The notes below the pieces were generated by a model. The model saw nothing but the letters and a program-made list of their open reading frames with translations, made no database searches and was not told where the DNA came from. Shown one piece after another: positions 34,069-46,790 of a stretch of DNA of 64,000 bases (within the stretch, counting starts at the first letter, position 1; the number at the start of each line of letters is the position of its first letter). Source of the DNA: Halictus rubicundus. Its lineage: Eukaryota; Arthropoda; Insecta; Hymenoptera; Halictidae. The translations under genes and the position numbers were made by a program. The stretch is taken from positions 5,399,116-5,463,115 of the forward strand of contig NC_135164.1 in assembly GCF_050948215.1 (NCBI RefSeq), in the 5' to 3' direction.

Positions 34069-37000
34069 TATACTGGTAATAACATCGTAAAAGAATAATT
34101 AAAATCAAAAAGATTTTTTTATTGAATATTACACGATAATCGAGCTTCTGGGCTTTCTCTGAAATTTTTCATAAATATTTTTATTAAATCTTTCACATAC
34201 ATATATCGACATATTACTGTATAATGCTTTATATGCCATTTTTTTTACTGAGATTGTACATCGAGTAAAATGTTGTCTCGGTCCACAGAACAAAGCTTCT
34301 TGTTTTTTATTGGTGCAACAACCGCGCCGTAATTTATCGGAATATCGTCGTACAATTAATTCCCAGCTCGCTGTGTTCGATTCTCGTAACTCGTCGAGGG
34401 TTCGCGTGCGAATGACGTGCGAGTACTCGCGGTCGACACCGTTGATATATTAATGCGTCCTACGCATATTTAATTACTTGTTCGTCGGGCGAAATGCAAT
34501 TCGTTCGGCAGAAATAATAGTACACGGCAAAAATGATCGAGCATGTACTACATAAATATTATCTGGCGGGCGAGCTCTGTGATTCGTCGACGGGCAACCT
34601 GTGCGAGGCTAGTATCGAAGCGGTAATTAAGACTGAACCAGAGTCCTCGTAAGCAACCAATTAAGAGCATTAATTGACGCTGGAAAGTCGGCGCTGAGCT
34701 ACTAAACGGCTCTAACCCATTCTCTGTTAAATCGAAGAACGTCCCACGATGCGGGCATAGTGACACTCGACAATGATCACAATCCACTACAGCAACGTTT
34801 ACAATTTCCTTTTTCGGGCATTCTTTTCATTGATGGAATTTTATTCAAAATTTGATCTCCAAACCTCACGAATTAGTATCTGTTTTCGATTCAAACTGCT
34901 GCCATTTCTACAAACGATTGAATTTCTTAAAAATTCTACGCTGTCATTTCTCAATATTTCAATCTGAAAAAAATAGGGAATATAGTTAGGAGTTATGTTA
35001 ATATCACTGAGGAAAATCGGAATTTTTCACTCGGTGATTATTCTTAAAAAAATTGCCGAAGACAGCACATTTTTAGATAGCCGAGGTGGTCTACTCCTTA
35101 AGCTTTAAAAGAATTGGGTCCGATGCGGTCCCACTAAAACTTGTGCCAATAATTATTTAATAAATATTACATATATTTTAATGGAATCACTGCATTTTTA
35201 AAGTCCATTTTGAAGGTGTACGTCAGGGTTAAGGAGGTGGCAATGCAAATAGCATTTTCCGCTGGATATCGTGCACCGATTGGAAAACTATGCACTCTAA
35301 CGGGCAATTACGTTGCATTGTGAACGCGCGACTGCATCCGACCCGGAAACTGCACCGGGACGCTGCGCCTCGACACAGAAACGAGATTTGAGCTGTCGAT
35401 GCGCAGCTTGGAACACACTTCGAAAGCGTCAGCGGCCTGATAGGTTTCTGACGCGTGAAAAGAATCGGCGACTCACGCCAAAGGATCAAGCCCTTTGTTG
35501 TCCCCGCAATTAAGGTCCTAGCCCGGCGAAGGAGGATGTCCCATCAGCCTCCGATCCTTGTCGCATCGGGATTTTAAAAAGAGAAGGATTATCGGAAACT
35601 GCTCCCTTTCATCGAGCGAACAATGCGTTCCCGATCGAGAAAAAGTCGACTAACTGATCTTGAGCCGAACCAGTGCATTAAGTGGTCGTTCTGCATTCTT
35701 GCAGCGACATCTCAATCTCGATTTCATTGCTGCCTCTTATCATCCAAGAATTATTAGCACGGTCGCAGTAAAACTTCTTAAATTGATCGTTATAATTAGA
35801 AATTTTATTTTAGGTAGTATCTTTGAATCTGCTTCTTTGAAGTCAACATTTTTATTAGAATTCATATAAATAGCTGATGAATTCAGACTGTGGGTATTTA
35901 TGCAGAATAGAAATTGTTCAAGTGAATTGTAGGAGACAGTTATTAAATCAAAATGTATTCCTACATTTGATCATTTTAGTGAGCTGACAGTAATGGAATA
36001 AGAATCTTCACAGTTTTGTATTTTATTTTTGCTCTAAATGCATAAAATCCTAAGTGTACCAATAAATGGGCCACACCGTAACAATGGTTTCGCGTAGAAC
36101 CTCTTTTCTGCATGCTCAATTTAGATCGTCATGCCTGGGATAAATTCGATATCGAAACACGATACGTCGTTGTTTCTGCAACATAGTTCGACCATTCACA
36201 TGGCACACGGAAGTATCGGTTGCAGTTGATTCATCCTGGAAGCGGTCATTGAATGTCGATGAGTTGACCTGCGCTAATTCAGTCGAATTTGCCAGCAGTA
36301 GAAAGTCAACAGAATTTCGAATATAATTCTATTGACTCTAAACGTGAATACTACTTCTTACAGAATGTTAATAAGATGCAACTGATAATTTCTTATATTT
36401 AAACAGTTCGTTAAAAGTTCGTTTTAACGAGCCCGGACTCCCAGTAATTGTAGACACGAATAATCATCGGGAAAAGGAACTAGTCTCGGAATTTTTACGA
36501 CACGAAAAAAGAGAAAAGCATAACCGCGCGGTATGTTCTTTTAATTTTCCCATTAAGAAAAAAAAAAAAAAAAAGAGACAGACTTCTCTGCGCGAGCGGC
36601 CGATGTAATCACAGCTTATGTCCGAGGAGATCGTTCCGCGCGTTAATGTCCGACAAGATCCAGTTATGCTAAAGCACATTACGCAATCGGAGTGAAATGA
36701 TACACCGAATCGCGATTCGTATCTGGCGATCAATCTTTCGGCCGCGGAGACTGCCATTAAAACGCGTTACCCAAAGTAAATACGCGTTGAATTAAAGCCG
36801 GTTGTCGAACAAAGTGACGAAATGATTAATAATCGGCACGGATGACCATGCTCCTCGTGCATTTGTTACGCGATGGTGTAACTGATGGGGAAGGACGCAA
36901 CGTGTGCGCACCCCCCCTCCCCCCTCGTACCATTAGGGATCGCACGACATGCTGCCAACGAATGACAAGTTTGACGGATAATAGATATTAATATCCTGCT

Positions 37001-38146
37001 GAAATAAACAACCGACTGTGCCGCGAGATTATGGTGTCGATTCCCGCTGTCACAAACGGAATTGCGGATACTGGGTGGTATATTCGAAAGTCCAAGGAAC
37101 TGTTGGTGACAAATGCAAAATTCTATTACGAATGTATTATTATTTGACACAATACCGTATCACAAACGTATACTGTGTATTATATCTTTTACGATTTCAG
37201 TCGAACGAATTAAAAAATTAATTACTAGGGCACTTAATCTTTTTTAATACCTCACTATGTACTTTATAGTTCCTCGTTATGTTCCATGAATGATCCTCCT
37301 ATAGAGTTATTATATTATAAAATAGCACTTACGCGAGCAGAGTGTTACGTGTTAATATTTGATAACAAAATAGATGTAATGGCATTAAAGTGTTCTAAGA
37401 TTTGATTTTTCTCTTTGCGAGTTCCTCTGGTACTGAGGGAAAAATCAAAATTTCTTTTAAAATTTCTTTTACAAGAAGCTGTATTATAATTCTTAGAGAA
37501 CAGTACGTTACATTGTCCTTCGTATTTAAAAAACGTCGTGCAGGGTGGTATGTGTCAAGCCCATAAATAATCGCCTAGATACTCTATCGAAGTGTCATGA
37601 GTGTAATTAGTCGTGCGAGCGTGGTGTTCCCGTCAAACGTTAATGATCTCTCGAGATGCTATCGCGGTTATCGTTTCTGGGTGCGTTTCTTATGGGGAAA
37701 TCGTAAGGGTGCTCGGGATTTATCAGCCTGAGAAACACGCTCGCAGGAGAAAGCAGAACCCCCGTACCGATATTATGCCTGATAAGCTCAGTCACGCGTG
37801 TAATACGAGGGGAAACGTTGATGCAGAATGACTATCATGCGGTATTCTAATATCACACCGTAATATTTCAATGGTACTTCTTCCGGTCTAATTTCGTACA
37901 TTCTTCAACCTGTCGTACTTTTCAAGCCTGAATTATACTCTCCTCTTTTTTCCTTTATTAACACTAGAACTGCACCGGATGCGTCAAAATTGCTTGTCTC
38001 TGACTTTTCTTTTAGGACAAACGTTTAAGCAGCTACCCAATAATCAGCCTCCCTGGAAACAAATTGCTTGAAAATAAATATCTACCTACAAATTATTGTA
38101 CATTTGAGTGAACGGAATGTCTATGTCGTGTGCACAGTGTTTTTAA

Positions 38147-38354
38147 CACTACGTTCACGGACCACTAAAAGTGACTATTTTACACATTACTTTATAAAAA
38201 TAACAAGAATATATCTATCCAAATTTTTAGCGATTTTTAAACAGTATAAACACAAAGACACAGATTTGTTGAACAATTCCTCCTTTACAATCACAATAAC
38301 CGTAAATTAGAAATATTATAAACCGCCATTTTAACGGGTCCCGTAAACCTAGCG
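38147..38354. mobile_element. TTAA-flanked MITE, family B, copy 3 (208 bp)
   Basis: TTAA at 38143-38146 and 38355-38358. The ends are CACTACGTTCACGG and CCGTAAACCTAGCG. The inside shares AAAGTGACTATTTTACA with copy 2. A TTAACACTAGAAC end just upstream (about 37970) suggests another decayed element beside it. Confidence 0.85.
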
Positions 38355-40130
38355 TTAAACAATTCTTTATACGTTTACTGTATATTTACTCCAACACGAA
38401 ATATAATACAGTCTATCTAAATAGTTTTTCGATCGCGTCATACGAGTGTCCACAGTGCTCTTGATTTATGTCGAAAGATCGATGATTTCGACCTGTTGAA
38501 TTAGTCTCGGATTCAATTAATGGCTATTTAAAGAAACTGAATTTAAACGTGTCCCAATTCCAGTGTCTCGAAGCCGTCATTAATCATCGATCTTGACTGG
38601 GGGTTGGCGATTAATTCTAGAATTTCTATTCGTCAAGGTCCGCGATAATTGAATACCGGTTGGCGGGCTACCTAAACAATCGAAAAAGTTGTCGGCCTGG
38701 AATCGCCGATTCTTTTTTTCGACGGTTGCAGTTGCACCGTGGAGAGCCGCGTGACCATTAACATCGGAACTCGTTAATCCCGCGGGGACCTCCGCTGATT
38801 AATCGAGCGAACAGTTCGGCGACCGGGCCGCATTAATTATTCCCCCTACGGACAGGTTTTCATTTTCGGCCCGATATTCGCCGCGGGACGCCGCTTACAC
38901 GGCTCCTCGAGACGATAATCGATTTCTCTCGAAACGGAAACGCACCTGTATCTGTATCTCTCCTGGCATGGCGCGCGTAAATCAGATGCCACATAAATAA
39001 TCGGAACGCCGTGGCTCGAAACGTTTGACGACGATATTAATGGGAACGGCCATCCGACAATCGAGAAAGCCACGCGGAAACTCCCGCCCGGCTCTTAATG
39101 ATTTAATTAGCAGGAAGTAATGCGATCGCAAAAAGTACGCTTTTTGGTGGCCGGCCGAGTCGCTCGTTTCACGGTTGCTGTGATTTCTTGGAGGGAAAAT
39201 TATTTATTGCACTTTATTTAAAAACCCGTCAGTACAGTGGAAATTTAATCCATATATTTAGAATTGAAAAATATATTTTTTGGGAGTAAATAGACGTGAA
39301 ATTAGAACACCATGATGAAATAAAAATATTGTAAGGATGAGCACGCGTCGTACTCCACGTTTGGAATAGATCGAATGATTTCAGTGGATCAATATCGAAG
39401 TCTGTTGTCTCTGTGCATCGGCAGATCGCCATTAACTAACAACAAGGCAGAGTAAAGGCGAGACCGGGTACAAAAGCGGTTCAAGTAGCTCGATGACAGT
39501 CTACAGCTCCCGGCGTGGCACTTTGAACGAAGGAAATTGACTTTGTCAGTCTCGAGTGGTCGCGTCCACTTCTTTTCACTGTCAATAGGATGTCTGTAAA
39601 AACGAGACGCTCGATCCCACAGTCTCTCGATCCCCTCGGAACGAAAAGGAAAATCTTTCGCGATCGAGACGCGAACGTGAAAATTGTCGCGATCACGAAC
39701 CTGCGATTTCAACGAGAACCTGCGATTTAAAAGAGAGCAACAGAAGTTTCTGGGAAGTTGGCGATCACGTAAATTAAACACTATACTAACCATCCTTGGT
39801 TTCCTAAATTTCCAATGCTTCCTATAGGTCGGTGAAAATTCATTTTTCGAGAAATAAATTATCTTGCAATGGATGCAATTTTCTAAACGAGGAAATAGAA
39901 AACACATTTTTCAAGGGGGTGCGAGAACTTATTTTTTAGATTCAGTCTGATTGAATTAATTTGCAGAAGAAAAAGAACCGGAGAGAAGAAATTCACATTT
40001 AACTTCTGTTTCTTCTAACGAAGACAGACAAGTTTTATATGTTGCATTAAAATCGACATTGTGATCGTCAGCGACAAAATCATCTCAATTTTATGCACAT
40101 TGAAAACGAAGACTGTCTTCGAAACTGAAC

Positions 40131-40170
40131 TTCGATAATTACGAAACTGAACTTCGATAATTACGAAACT
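40131..40170. repeat. Small tandem duplication
   Basis: ACGAAACTGAACTTCGATAA is present twice in immediate succession, then starts a third time. No gene context. Confidence 0.8.
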
Positions 40171-40979
40171 TGCCCCGTTGGCCCAATTTCTCGCATTTCT
40201 CGAGTTATACCGTCCGCCAAATTCCCCATAAACAATTCTCCAAGTATCGCGCGCTTGCCGAAGGCATTCCAAAACAAATGTCTCGCGCGTATAATCCCGC
40301 GAAAGCGAGAATCGAGGCAGTTTCGATCGCGAGCTTATGAAATCGAGCGAGCGAACGGCCCATTGTCCGACAGCTTTGCCGTATAGAGTCCGGGCTCGCA
40401 AAAAAAAAACTGCATAAACTGTCGTTTTTATGTCCCGGACTGTCAAACTGCATGCGACCCCCGTTAGCGTACATTCCATCGAACGACGAAACGACCGATT
40501 CGCGAGTGCGCGCGCGCGCTCGGTTCTAACCGCGAACCGTCAATGAAAATCGAATCTCTGGAAACGCGCAGGTGTCGCGCAACCGGCTCGTAAAATTGCG
40601 AAGTATACTTCGCACCTTGATCTACGCACACGAGGAGATTGGCCGACGTGGAATCCCGTATGCCTGCCCACCGCTGTCTGCTATGTTAATTGCCAGACAA
40701 TGGCGCCGCCGGGAAGAACCGCTATCGGGGACGTTTCGTTGCAAACTCGTTGTCAATGCGAGATATCGGAGTTAGGCAACGACCGAGGCGGTCAACCTCT
40801 TCAACTCTACGCTCGACGATGTTTAACACTAGAGATACAGAGCCTTAAAAGCAAGTAATACCGGTTGTCTTATGAAAATGACGAGATTGGATTGATTTGG
40901 ATTTTGTGCGGTTTGTAATCTCAGTAATTATAGAATAAAAAATCTGCACCGGTAATTTTGACCGGCGGTGGTAGGTTTA

Positions 40980-41075
40980 CAGTGGTTTCTCTGTATACGT
41001 CGCCAAGGTCTGGGTGATAAACGTCGCGGAATTCTCCCCACTACCGCGGGACGTACCCCGTGAAGGGCCATGAGC
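40980..41075. mobile_element. Family F partial copy
   Basis: TA then CAGTGGTTTCTCTGTATACG, continuing with TGATAAACGTCGCGGAAT and CCACTACCGCGGGACGTACC, matches 32292-32380. The right end is not clear. Confidence 0.7.
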
Positions 41076-41430
41076 CCTCTAGCGGTGACCGTTGCACTTA
41101 ACATTCAGTGATATATAAATCTTCAACAAATAGGATTTCACTGAAAAATGGCCCGGTTTCAACGGCGAGGATTTTCTCCGAGTTTTTGGAATGTCACGCG
41201 TGCGGAGGTACGACCACCATAAAAATTCGGCAGAATACCCATGTCATCTTAAAGCGTTCCGGACCGAACCGGTGTGAATCGACCGCAGCCAATGAAAGTT
41301 TAGAAAGTACCGTCATAAAAGAGCCAGTTACGAGAGTTCTGGCGATTTTCAGGATATTAGGCTCGCTGAAACATGGGAAAGCGGAACGCAGCGCCTAATT
41401 TCATCATCCTCGAACCCCGGCGAGTATCTT

Positions 41431-41455
41431 ACGAGAGAGAGAGAGAGAGAGAGAT
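41431..41455. repeat. (GA)n microsatellite
   Basis: A run of GA dinucleotides followed by an A tract. Simple repeat, no gene. Confidence 0.9.
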
Positions 41456-42037
41456 AGAAAAAAAAAAGTCGAATGAACCGAGTGCTCCGGCGCACTGTTG
41501 CAATCATAATTTCCCATAAATAACGCGATAAATCACGGGTAAATGGCAGTGTCCGTTCAACGGAATAATACGTTGCCGCGTATGGGTATGCGCCGCGCGG
41601 CGTGGCGATACTTTATTGTTTCGTTCTACTACACACGTCATCCCCGGCTACCGTAAAACCCACTCGCGTTTAACTATCGGCGCTCCCATGCATTCACATA
41701 TGAATGAACGCCATGAAAGTTCTACGAGGGATGTGCGTAAGCCGACACGCGCTTGTCTGCGTCGCCGACCCGCAATAACCGCTATGTGTATCATTAACCG
41801 AGACGATCGTAAAGGCCCGCCGAAAGAAGAGTCGAAGTATAGAACGATAAACCTATTTCTGAGACCCGTTACAATTGTTTCAGCATTTCCATGGGATCCG
41901 ACGGAATGCTCGTTACGTTTTTGCACGGATTTTCGGGATAGACGAGATCACCGTTGCGTTCGTTTTAATTCAACGATCGGATTTTATTTTCCCATGTGTG
42001 TACAAGTTGAAAAAATGTTGACCAGTGACCACATTAA

Positions 42038-42188
42038 CCTCTTATGTACTGTACGCCACTACAGTGGTTTCCGTGGAAAGCATTAGTTCGAACGATACGA
42101 GCCACTATAGTGGCTTTTTTGCCAGCCGCGGACAAACGCGCCGTCCCTGGGAGGCAGAGTCGCGGACAAACGCGCCGTACTTAAGAGT
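42038..42188. mobile_element. Possible TTAA-type MITE rich in palindromes (151 bp)
   Basis: TTAA (42034-42037) then CCTCTTATGTAC; the other end read inversely gives GACTCTTAAGTAC after a decayed TTAG. It contains the perfect 16-bp palindrome AGCCACTATAGTGGCT (42100-42115), a CCACT/AGTGG palindrome (42056-42067) and a direct repeat CGCGGACAAACGCGCCGT at 42127 and 42161. Only one copy was seen. Confidence 0.45.
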
Positions 42189-43156
42189 CTAACGAGTCAA
42201 CTGTGTTTGACGAGTATGCTCGTCATGAAGAAATTGCATTATTTTGTGTTATGACGAGTATACTCGTCGAAACAGCTGTACGGTTCACTTTTACGACTCA
42301 ATTTAGGTACACATTTTTCAAAGAAACAGTTAACTGATTAGAAGTGACTATTTTAGATTGCTTCATAAAAATAGCACGTTATCGGAGTGTTCTTAAATTT
42401 TTACACATCCAAAGACATAAGCGAGTATGGAATGGAAGTACCGGAAACAAATGGCCATAGATGCGTCAAGAGTATTGTCCCATGAACGTGTTTACCGTTT
42501 CTGGTAGCGTTCCGATAGGCCCATAATGTTACAAAAGCGATAACAGCGCGCCCCAAGCTTCAGGTGCGATAACTTAATGGACAAACAGCGAGACCTACCG
42601 GTACGAGTATAGGAGACCTTAAGTGTAAGATTAGGTCAACACAGGATCCTCGAACGCGTCGATTAGCGTCCGGGGTTCCTCTCGTTTTCTCTCGCTTCTC
42701 GTCTGCCCCCACGTTTTTCGAGATCGTGAACAGTGGAGCACGACCGAAACAGCCCATGGGTAGCGGCATTATCAGTCATAAGGACCACCATGGGAGTCCA
42801 CTCGTGACCAACGGCATGTGGGCCAACCCTCCGCAGAGTATTTTGTAAACAAGCAATCCTGAACACGAAAAAGTGCCTCGAAGAGGATGAACAGCCGTTC
42901 GGAATCGAAAATAGAGCTGCTGCTAACGGCATCATGCTTCTTTCTTCTCCGATAAGCGAGGCAGTTCTTCTTCAAACGATGTTGTCTCGAACAAGGTGGT
43001 CTCGACAGTTCTCTGTGACACTCAAAGCGTTGTTATTCCGACAAGATTGCGAATTTTTGTGCAAGATGAAAATTGTCTGCGTGAAATTTTGTGATTCTGT
43101 AAATCTTGTAAAACTGTTCTTGGATTGGTCCGTGTTTTTCGTTAGTAATTCCTTAA

Positions 43157-43373
43157 CACTAGAACGACCTGAGCAGTCAAAATGACTGCTTCCTCATTTT
43201 TTCATTTACAATTACTGAAATTGTAAAAATGTTTCCATCGGAAATTTTTTAATGAACCTCATCGTTGAAGCACATGTTGCAATAAAAGTTGTATGAAGTC
43301 CGAATGGGCACAGTCTTGTCAATGTTACAAAGCAATATACACCAGTCGCATTTATTGCTCGGTCGTTCTAGTG
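43157..43373. mobile_element. TTAA-flanked MITE, family C, copy 2 (217 bp)
   Basis: TTAA at 43153-43156 and 43374-43377. The ends CACTAGAACGACC and GGTCGTTCTAGTG are perfect inverted repeats. The inside matches copy 1 inversely (for example GTCGCATTTATTGCTCGGTC). Confidence 0.88.
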
Positions 43374-43449
43374 TTAACTGACCGGTTCCACATTCTTTAA
43401 TTTGGAATTATTGTGATTGGAAAAATGCCTTTATAGGGAATTTATTTAA

Positions 43450-43572
43450 CACGTTTATTCCCTGGGACATATATTATGGTAAAAGCTGCTAAAAATCCGG
43501 CTGAATATATTCTTGATATTTTTATAAAGTAGTCCAAAATGGCCACTTTTACTGCTCCGTAGACCTAGTGTG
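43450..43572. mobile_element. TTAA-flanked MITE, family B, short copy (123 bp)
   Basis: TTAA at 43446-43449 and 43573-43576. The right end reads CTCCGTAGACCTAGTGTG and the inside GTAGTCCAAAATGGCCACTT matches family B. It has an internal deletion relative to the 191-bp copy. Confidence 0.7.
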
Positions 43573-45522
43573 TTAACAAAGCAATGAAGAACATATGGGG
43601 AAACAAGTGACTTGGCTCGAAACGAATTTCCTCTTCCAAGGAAGTACATTTTTGGGGCACCCTGTATATAAAACTTCGACTCGAACCTGTTATTTCCTGG
43701 TCTATAATGAGTTCCCAGAATGTTATCTTCAGAGTGACGTCCCCGCACACGTACCTATCTAAAATGGCTAATGTTTTGGATTTCGAAGCTTCGGAGGATT
43801 GTCAATCACATGATACGCAGCACCAAAAATTCAATTTTTTTACCGCGCGGCGCGTTGCAGCGCGACGCGTGGAAATCACGCGGTCTCCCTCCGTACCGTC
43901 GCGGTTCTCTCGGTGTTGCGTAGGTTCTCTCACGAACGTGGACACGTGCGCCGACCGGCCGGTCGCCGGAAAGATGGAACAGGGTTATTTCTGTCGTCAT
44001 CAGTCACTCGTGGTGGGCTTAAAGTCTCTCCGGTGCACGCAGTCCGTGGAACAAGGACAGAGCGAGCCCGAGCAGCCCGAGACACAACACACAATGCTCC
44101 GCTCTCCCCCGGCGCTGCTATGCTCCTTTTCCGGAGCTTTTATGTACATATATGCACACACTGTATTTACGTACGCGCGGCCGAGCGAGAACGGTTTCGC
44201 TTTTTCGGTCAGAGACCGTTATTTTCGAAACTGTAACCACAGCGCGAGAGGGCGAATTAGTCACCGGGGAGGATCGGCCTTTAGCCCCTCCATCATCACG
44301 GATTTTTCCGAATTTCGACATTTCTCTGTGCGCCTCTTTCACGCGGCAAACTGTACGCAAGTGTGCGACGTTTCGAAAACGTCTCGATGACGTTCGGAGG
44401 TGGCCTTCCTGGGACGCTTCACGGTCGTTCCAAGGTCAAATGTACGTACGCGTTCCTTGTCTCCATTGGTGTCCTACAATTGTCAACTGACAAGGACATC
44501 TCGTATGATCGACTTAGTGTCATGTTACGGGTTTTGATATTGTTCATAACTAGACCTTATTTTAAATAAGAGTATCGATACATTTTTCACAATTTAATAA
44601 AACCACTAAGTACAGAGAAATAAATTGCTATTTGGTTCGCGCGTCTTGCAATTACTGATCAGATCTACAGACTCCAACAAGCAGGAAAGAATGATGCACG
44701 AACACCTATCGTCTGTAACAATGTGACCTTGTGTCAATCTGAACAGATTATTTGCCGGCAATTATTCCATAATTATTGAAAGTCTGTGCCACATGGCTGA
44801 CTTTTTAAGGTGGCTCGGATAAAAGTACGTCGTTCAACCGTGTTATTTTGTCGCCCGCAGCATACTTGCTATTGTTACGACGTTCCTCTGAAATATCAGC
44901 GGAAGTCACGTTATCACGATCAGCGTACTGTCATCGGGCCGATGTCAACGGGCGCGTTGACTTCTCGCGGCAAGTGCGAGTCCGTGGCAAACGGTGCTCG
45001 ATGGCTCCGTCACGTTTCTCTCGGACGGCATGGCGTGTAGACTCGCGTGTCGATTACGCGCGTTTAACCTGTTCGCGAGTGTTGAGGGTGGCCGGGTTAC
45101 CGGTGAACCTGTTCGTGCATACCACCATACAATGGCAGTATGCGGCGCATCCTTCGCGGCAACCTGTTTCGCCGTGGACGATCGGTTTCACGCTGAGAGC
45201 TCTGTCAAAACCTGTCGATGTATGCGCCTCGAGGAAATCACGAGATAAATCTCGGCTCGGTCTCTCGACGCTCCGCGTGAATTTCCGTTCGGGTTCAGGG
45301 GCGCATCGACGAAGATGCCCGGAATATTTTCGTTTCTCGATATTAAGCCCGGCGATCTCGTCCGCCTCCTCTTCGTACACACGATTCGAACGGACGTTGA
45401 ACCGGACGCCGCCGGTCGTCTAACCTGCGAACCAAAAGCGACAGGTTCACCGGTTGACCCGAGATTTTTCTATTCGTAGCTGCTCCATTTTTCTTTTTGA
45501 AATCGATATCACCTACCTGGAG

Positions 45523-46790
45523 TTTTTTTTTGTTATTGAACAGTTTTGTAACCTCCGATGAGAGGTTATTCCGTGGTCTGTATTACATACATAATATTAC
45601 AATAATAACCTTGTACTAATGTGAAGGTAACGTTGAAGTCGCTTAATCGGTAATGGACGTGATGGTGACATTATATACATGATCCACAATCTTTCAGAAA
45701 GGAGCATAACAAAATCTTACATAGTGTGTTTGTAGGTCTGTGGAGTAGTACATTTGCACGACATGGGAAGAAAACAACCTTGTAATCTCAGGTTATATAT
45801 AAATTTCAATCTGTGCGTGTCGTATAGAGGACATTGCCATAAGACGTGATCGATATCCTGTGTCTCATGACCACATGAACAGCCGGGATTATTTACCACA
45901 TTGATTTTAGGTAGAGAGAAGTTAAGACTATAATCGACCAGATCTAATTCTGTTAATGGTCACAATGATTTCTCGAGATAAATTGTTTCCCGGTGTACCA
46001 GGCTTTCCTTCTTTCGTCGTGAAAATGTTGAAAGTAGTTTCTGCCCTTGAATCGGCCTTCAGTAACTATATATTCATTGGTGTTATTGAAAGCACGTGAT
46101 TTAGAGATCTCCCTTAAATCAGTATACGGTATTTTGAGAGAACAATCTGGATCAGCACTGTTCCTGGCAATATTGGCTAATTCATCAGCATTTTCATTAC
46201 CATAAATGCCCAGATGGGACGGAATCCAGTAAAATGGAATTTCGTTGGAATCAGGATATTTTGTGCGGTGTTCATAAATTTTATTCTTGACAGAGAGTAT
46301 GTAAGGGTTAAGGCTGATATTAGTGGAGGGATATCTGAGGGATGTTGGACAGCTTAGGGAATCAGAAAATATAATAAAACGTTGATCTTTGTTATTAACC
46401 CTTTGCACTCGGCGCTATTTTCTTTCTAAAACTAAATTTTTCTTTGGTCTTAGAATATTTTCATTTTATTCATACGAACCCGATCCGATTTCCACATATA
46501 ATATGTAAATGTTTAGTAATCTGTTAAATACAAATTTTGTAATGTAGCAAATAAATTGTAATATTTTTTGTAATTTCTTTGAAATAATGCCACAACAATT
46601 TCTAGTGGTGCTTCAGAGTCACCACTCGAGTGCAAAGAGTTAAGGGCAACGTCCACAGCATCCATAAGTGCGATACATTCAGCTGTAAATATGGATGCAT
46701 TTCTATTTATGCTACTAGTGATAAATTCAGATTGTGATATACGCAGGCTGTTCCAACCACTGTGGTGTCCTTACCTACCCGGAGTTAGGT
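45523..46790 (-). pseudogene. 5'-truncated non-LTR retrotransposon with RNase H domain, frameshifted and MITE-interrupted
   Basis: Minus-strand remnant of a non-LTR (LINE-type) ORF2 C-terminus. Readable blocks in order are: VGKDTTVVGTACVYHN (about 46785-46710); NASIFTAECIALMDAV with the catalytic Glu; then FIIFSDSLSC with the Asp, and FYWIPSHLGIYGNENADELA with the His and last Asp. A Cys/His cluster CSCGHETQDIDHVLWQCPLY precedes the stop near 45717. An RNase H followed by this CxC...H...C motif is seen in I/R1/LOA/Outcast-like clades; the exact clade is not assigned. Frame changes lie near 46708 and at two points between 45960 and 45900. A T run at 45523-45531 marks the poly-A end. A family A MITE interrupts the RNase H domain. 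It is non-functional. Confidence 0.88.
46399..46639. mobile_element. TTAA-flanked MITE, family A, copy 3 (241 bp), inside the retrotransposon
   Basis: TTAA at 46395-46398 and 46640-46643. The ends CCCTTTGCACTCGG and CGAGTGCAAAGAG are inverted. It splits the RNase H reading frame between DVAL and NKDQR; removing the element plus one TTAA rejoins the frame without loss or gain of a base. Confidence 0.93.

Larger units (their letters stand above)
43110..43669. mobile_element. Disrupted CAGGGTGTC-end element containing TTAA-MITE insertions
   Basis: GGATTGGTCCGTGTTTTTCG near 43125 and the end ATTTTTGGGGCACCCTG near 43655 match the right half of 33120-33480. Between them lie family C copy 2 and a short family B copy. 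The intact copy has TTAA at the corresponding place (33382), where the insertion begins here. Confidence 0.65.

Noticed and set aside
39389..39907. 172-codon minus-strand ORF
   Set aside because: No domain, overlapping ORF in another frame, no splice or promoter context.
43707..44390. 227-codon plus-strand ORF
   Set aside because: Lies in a CpG-rich island where many frames are open. The composition is Arg/Ser/Thr-rich, no domain or splice logic is visible, and it begins in a transposon end.
44848..45423. 191-codon plus-strand ORF
   Set aside because: Overlapped by ORFs in other frames and on the other strand, Arg/Ser-rich, no recognisable domain. GC-driven chance is the simpler reading.
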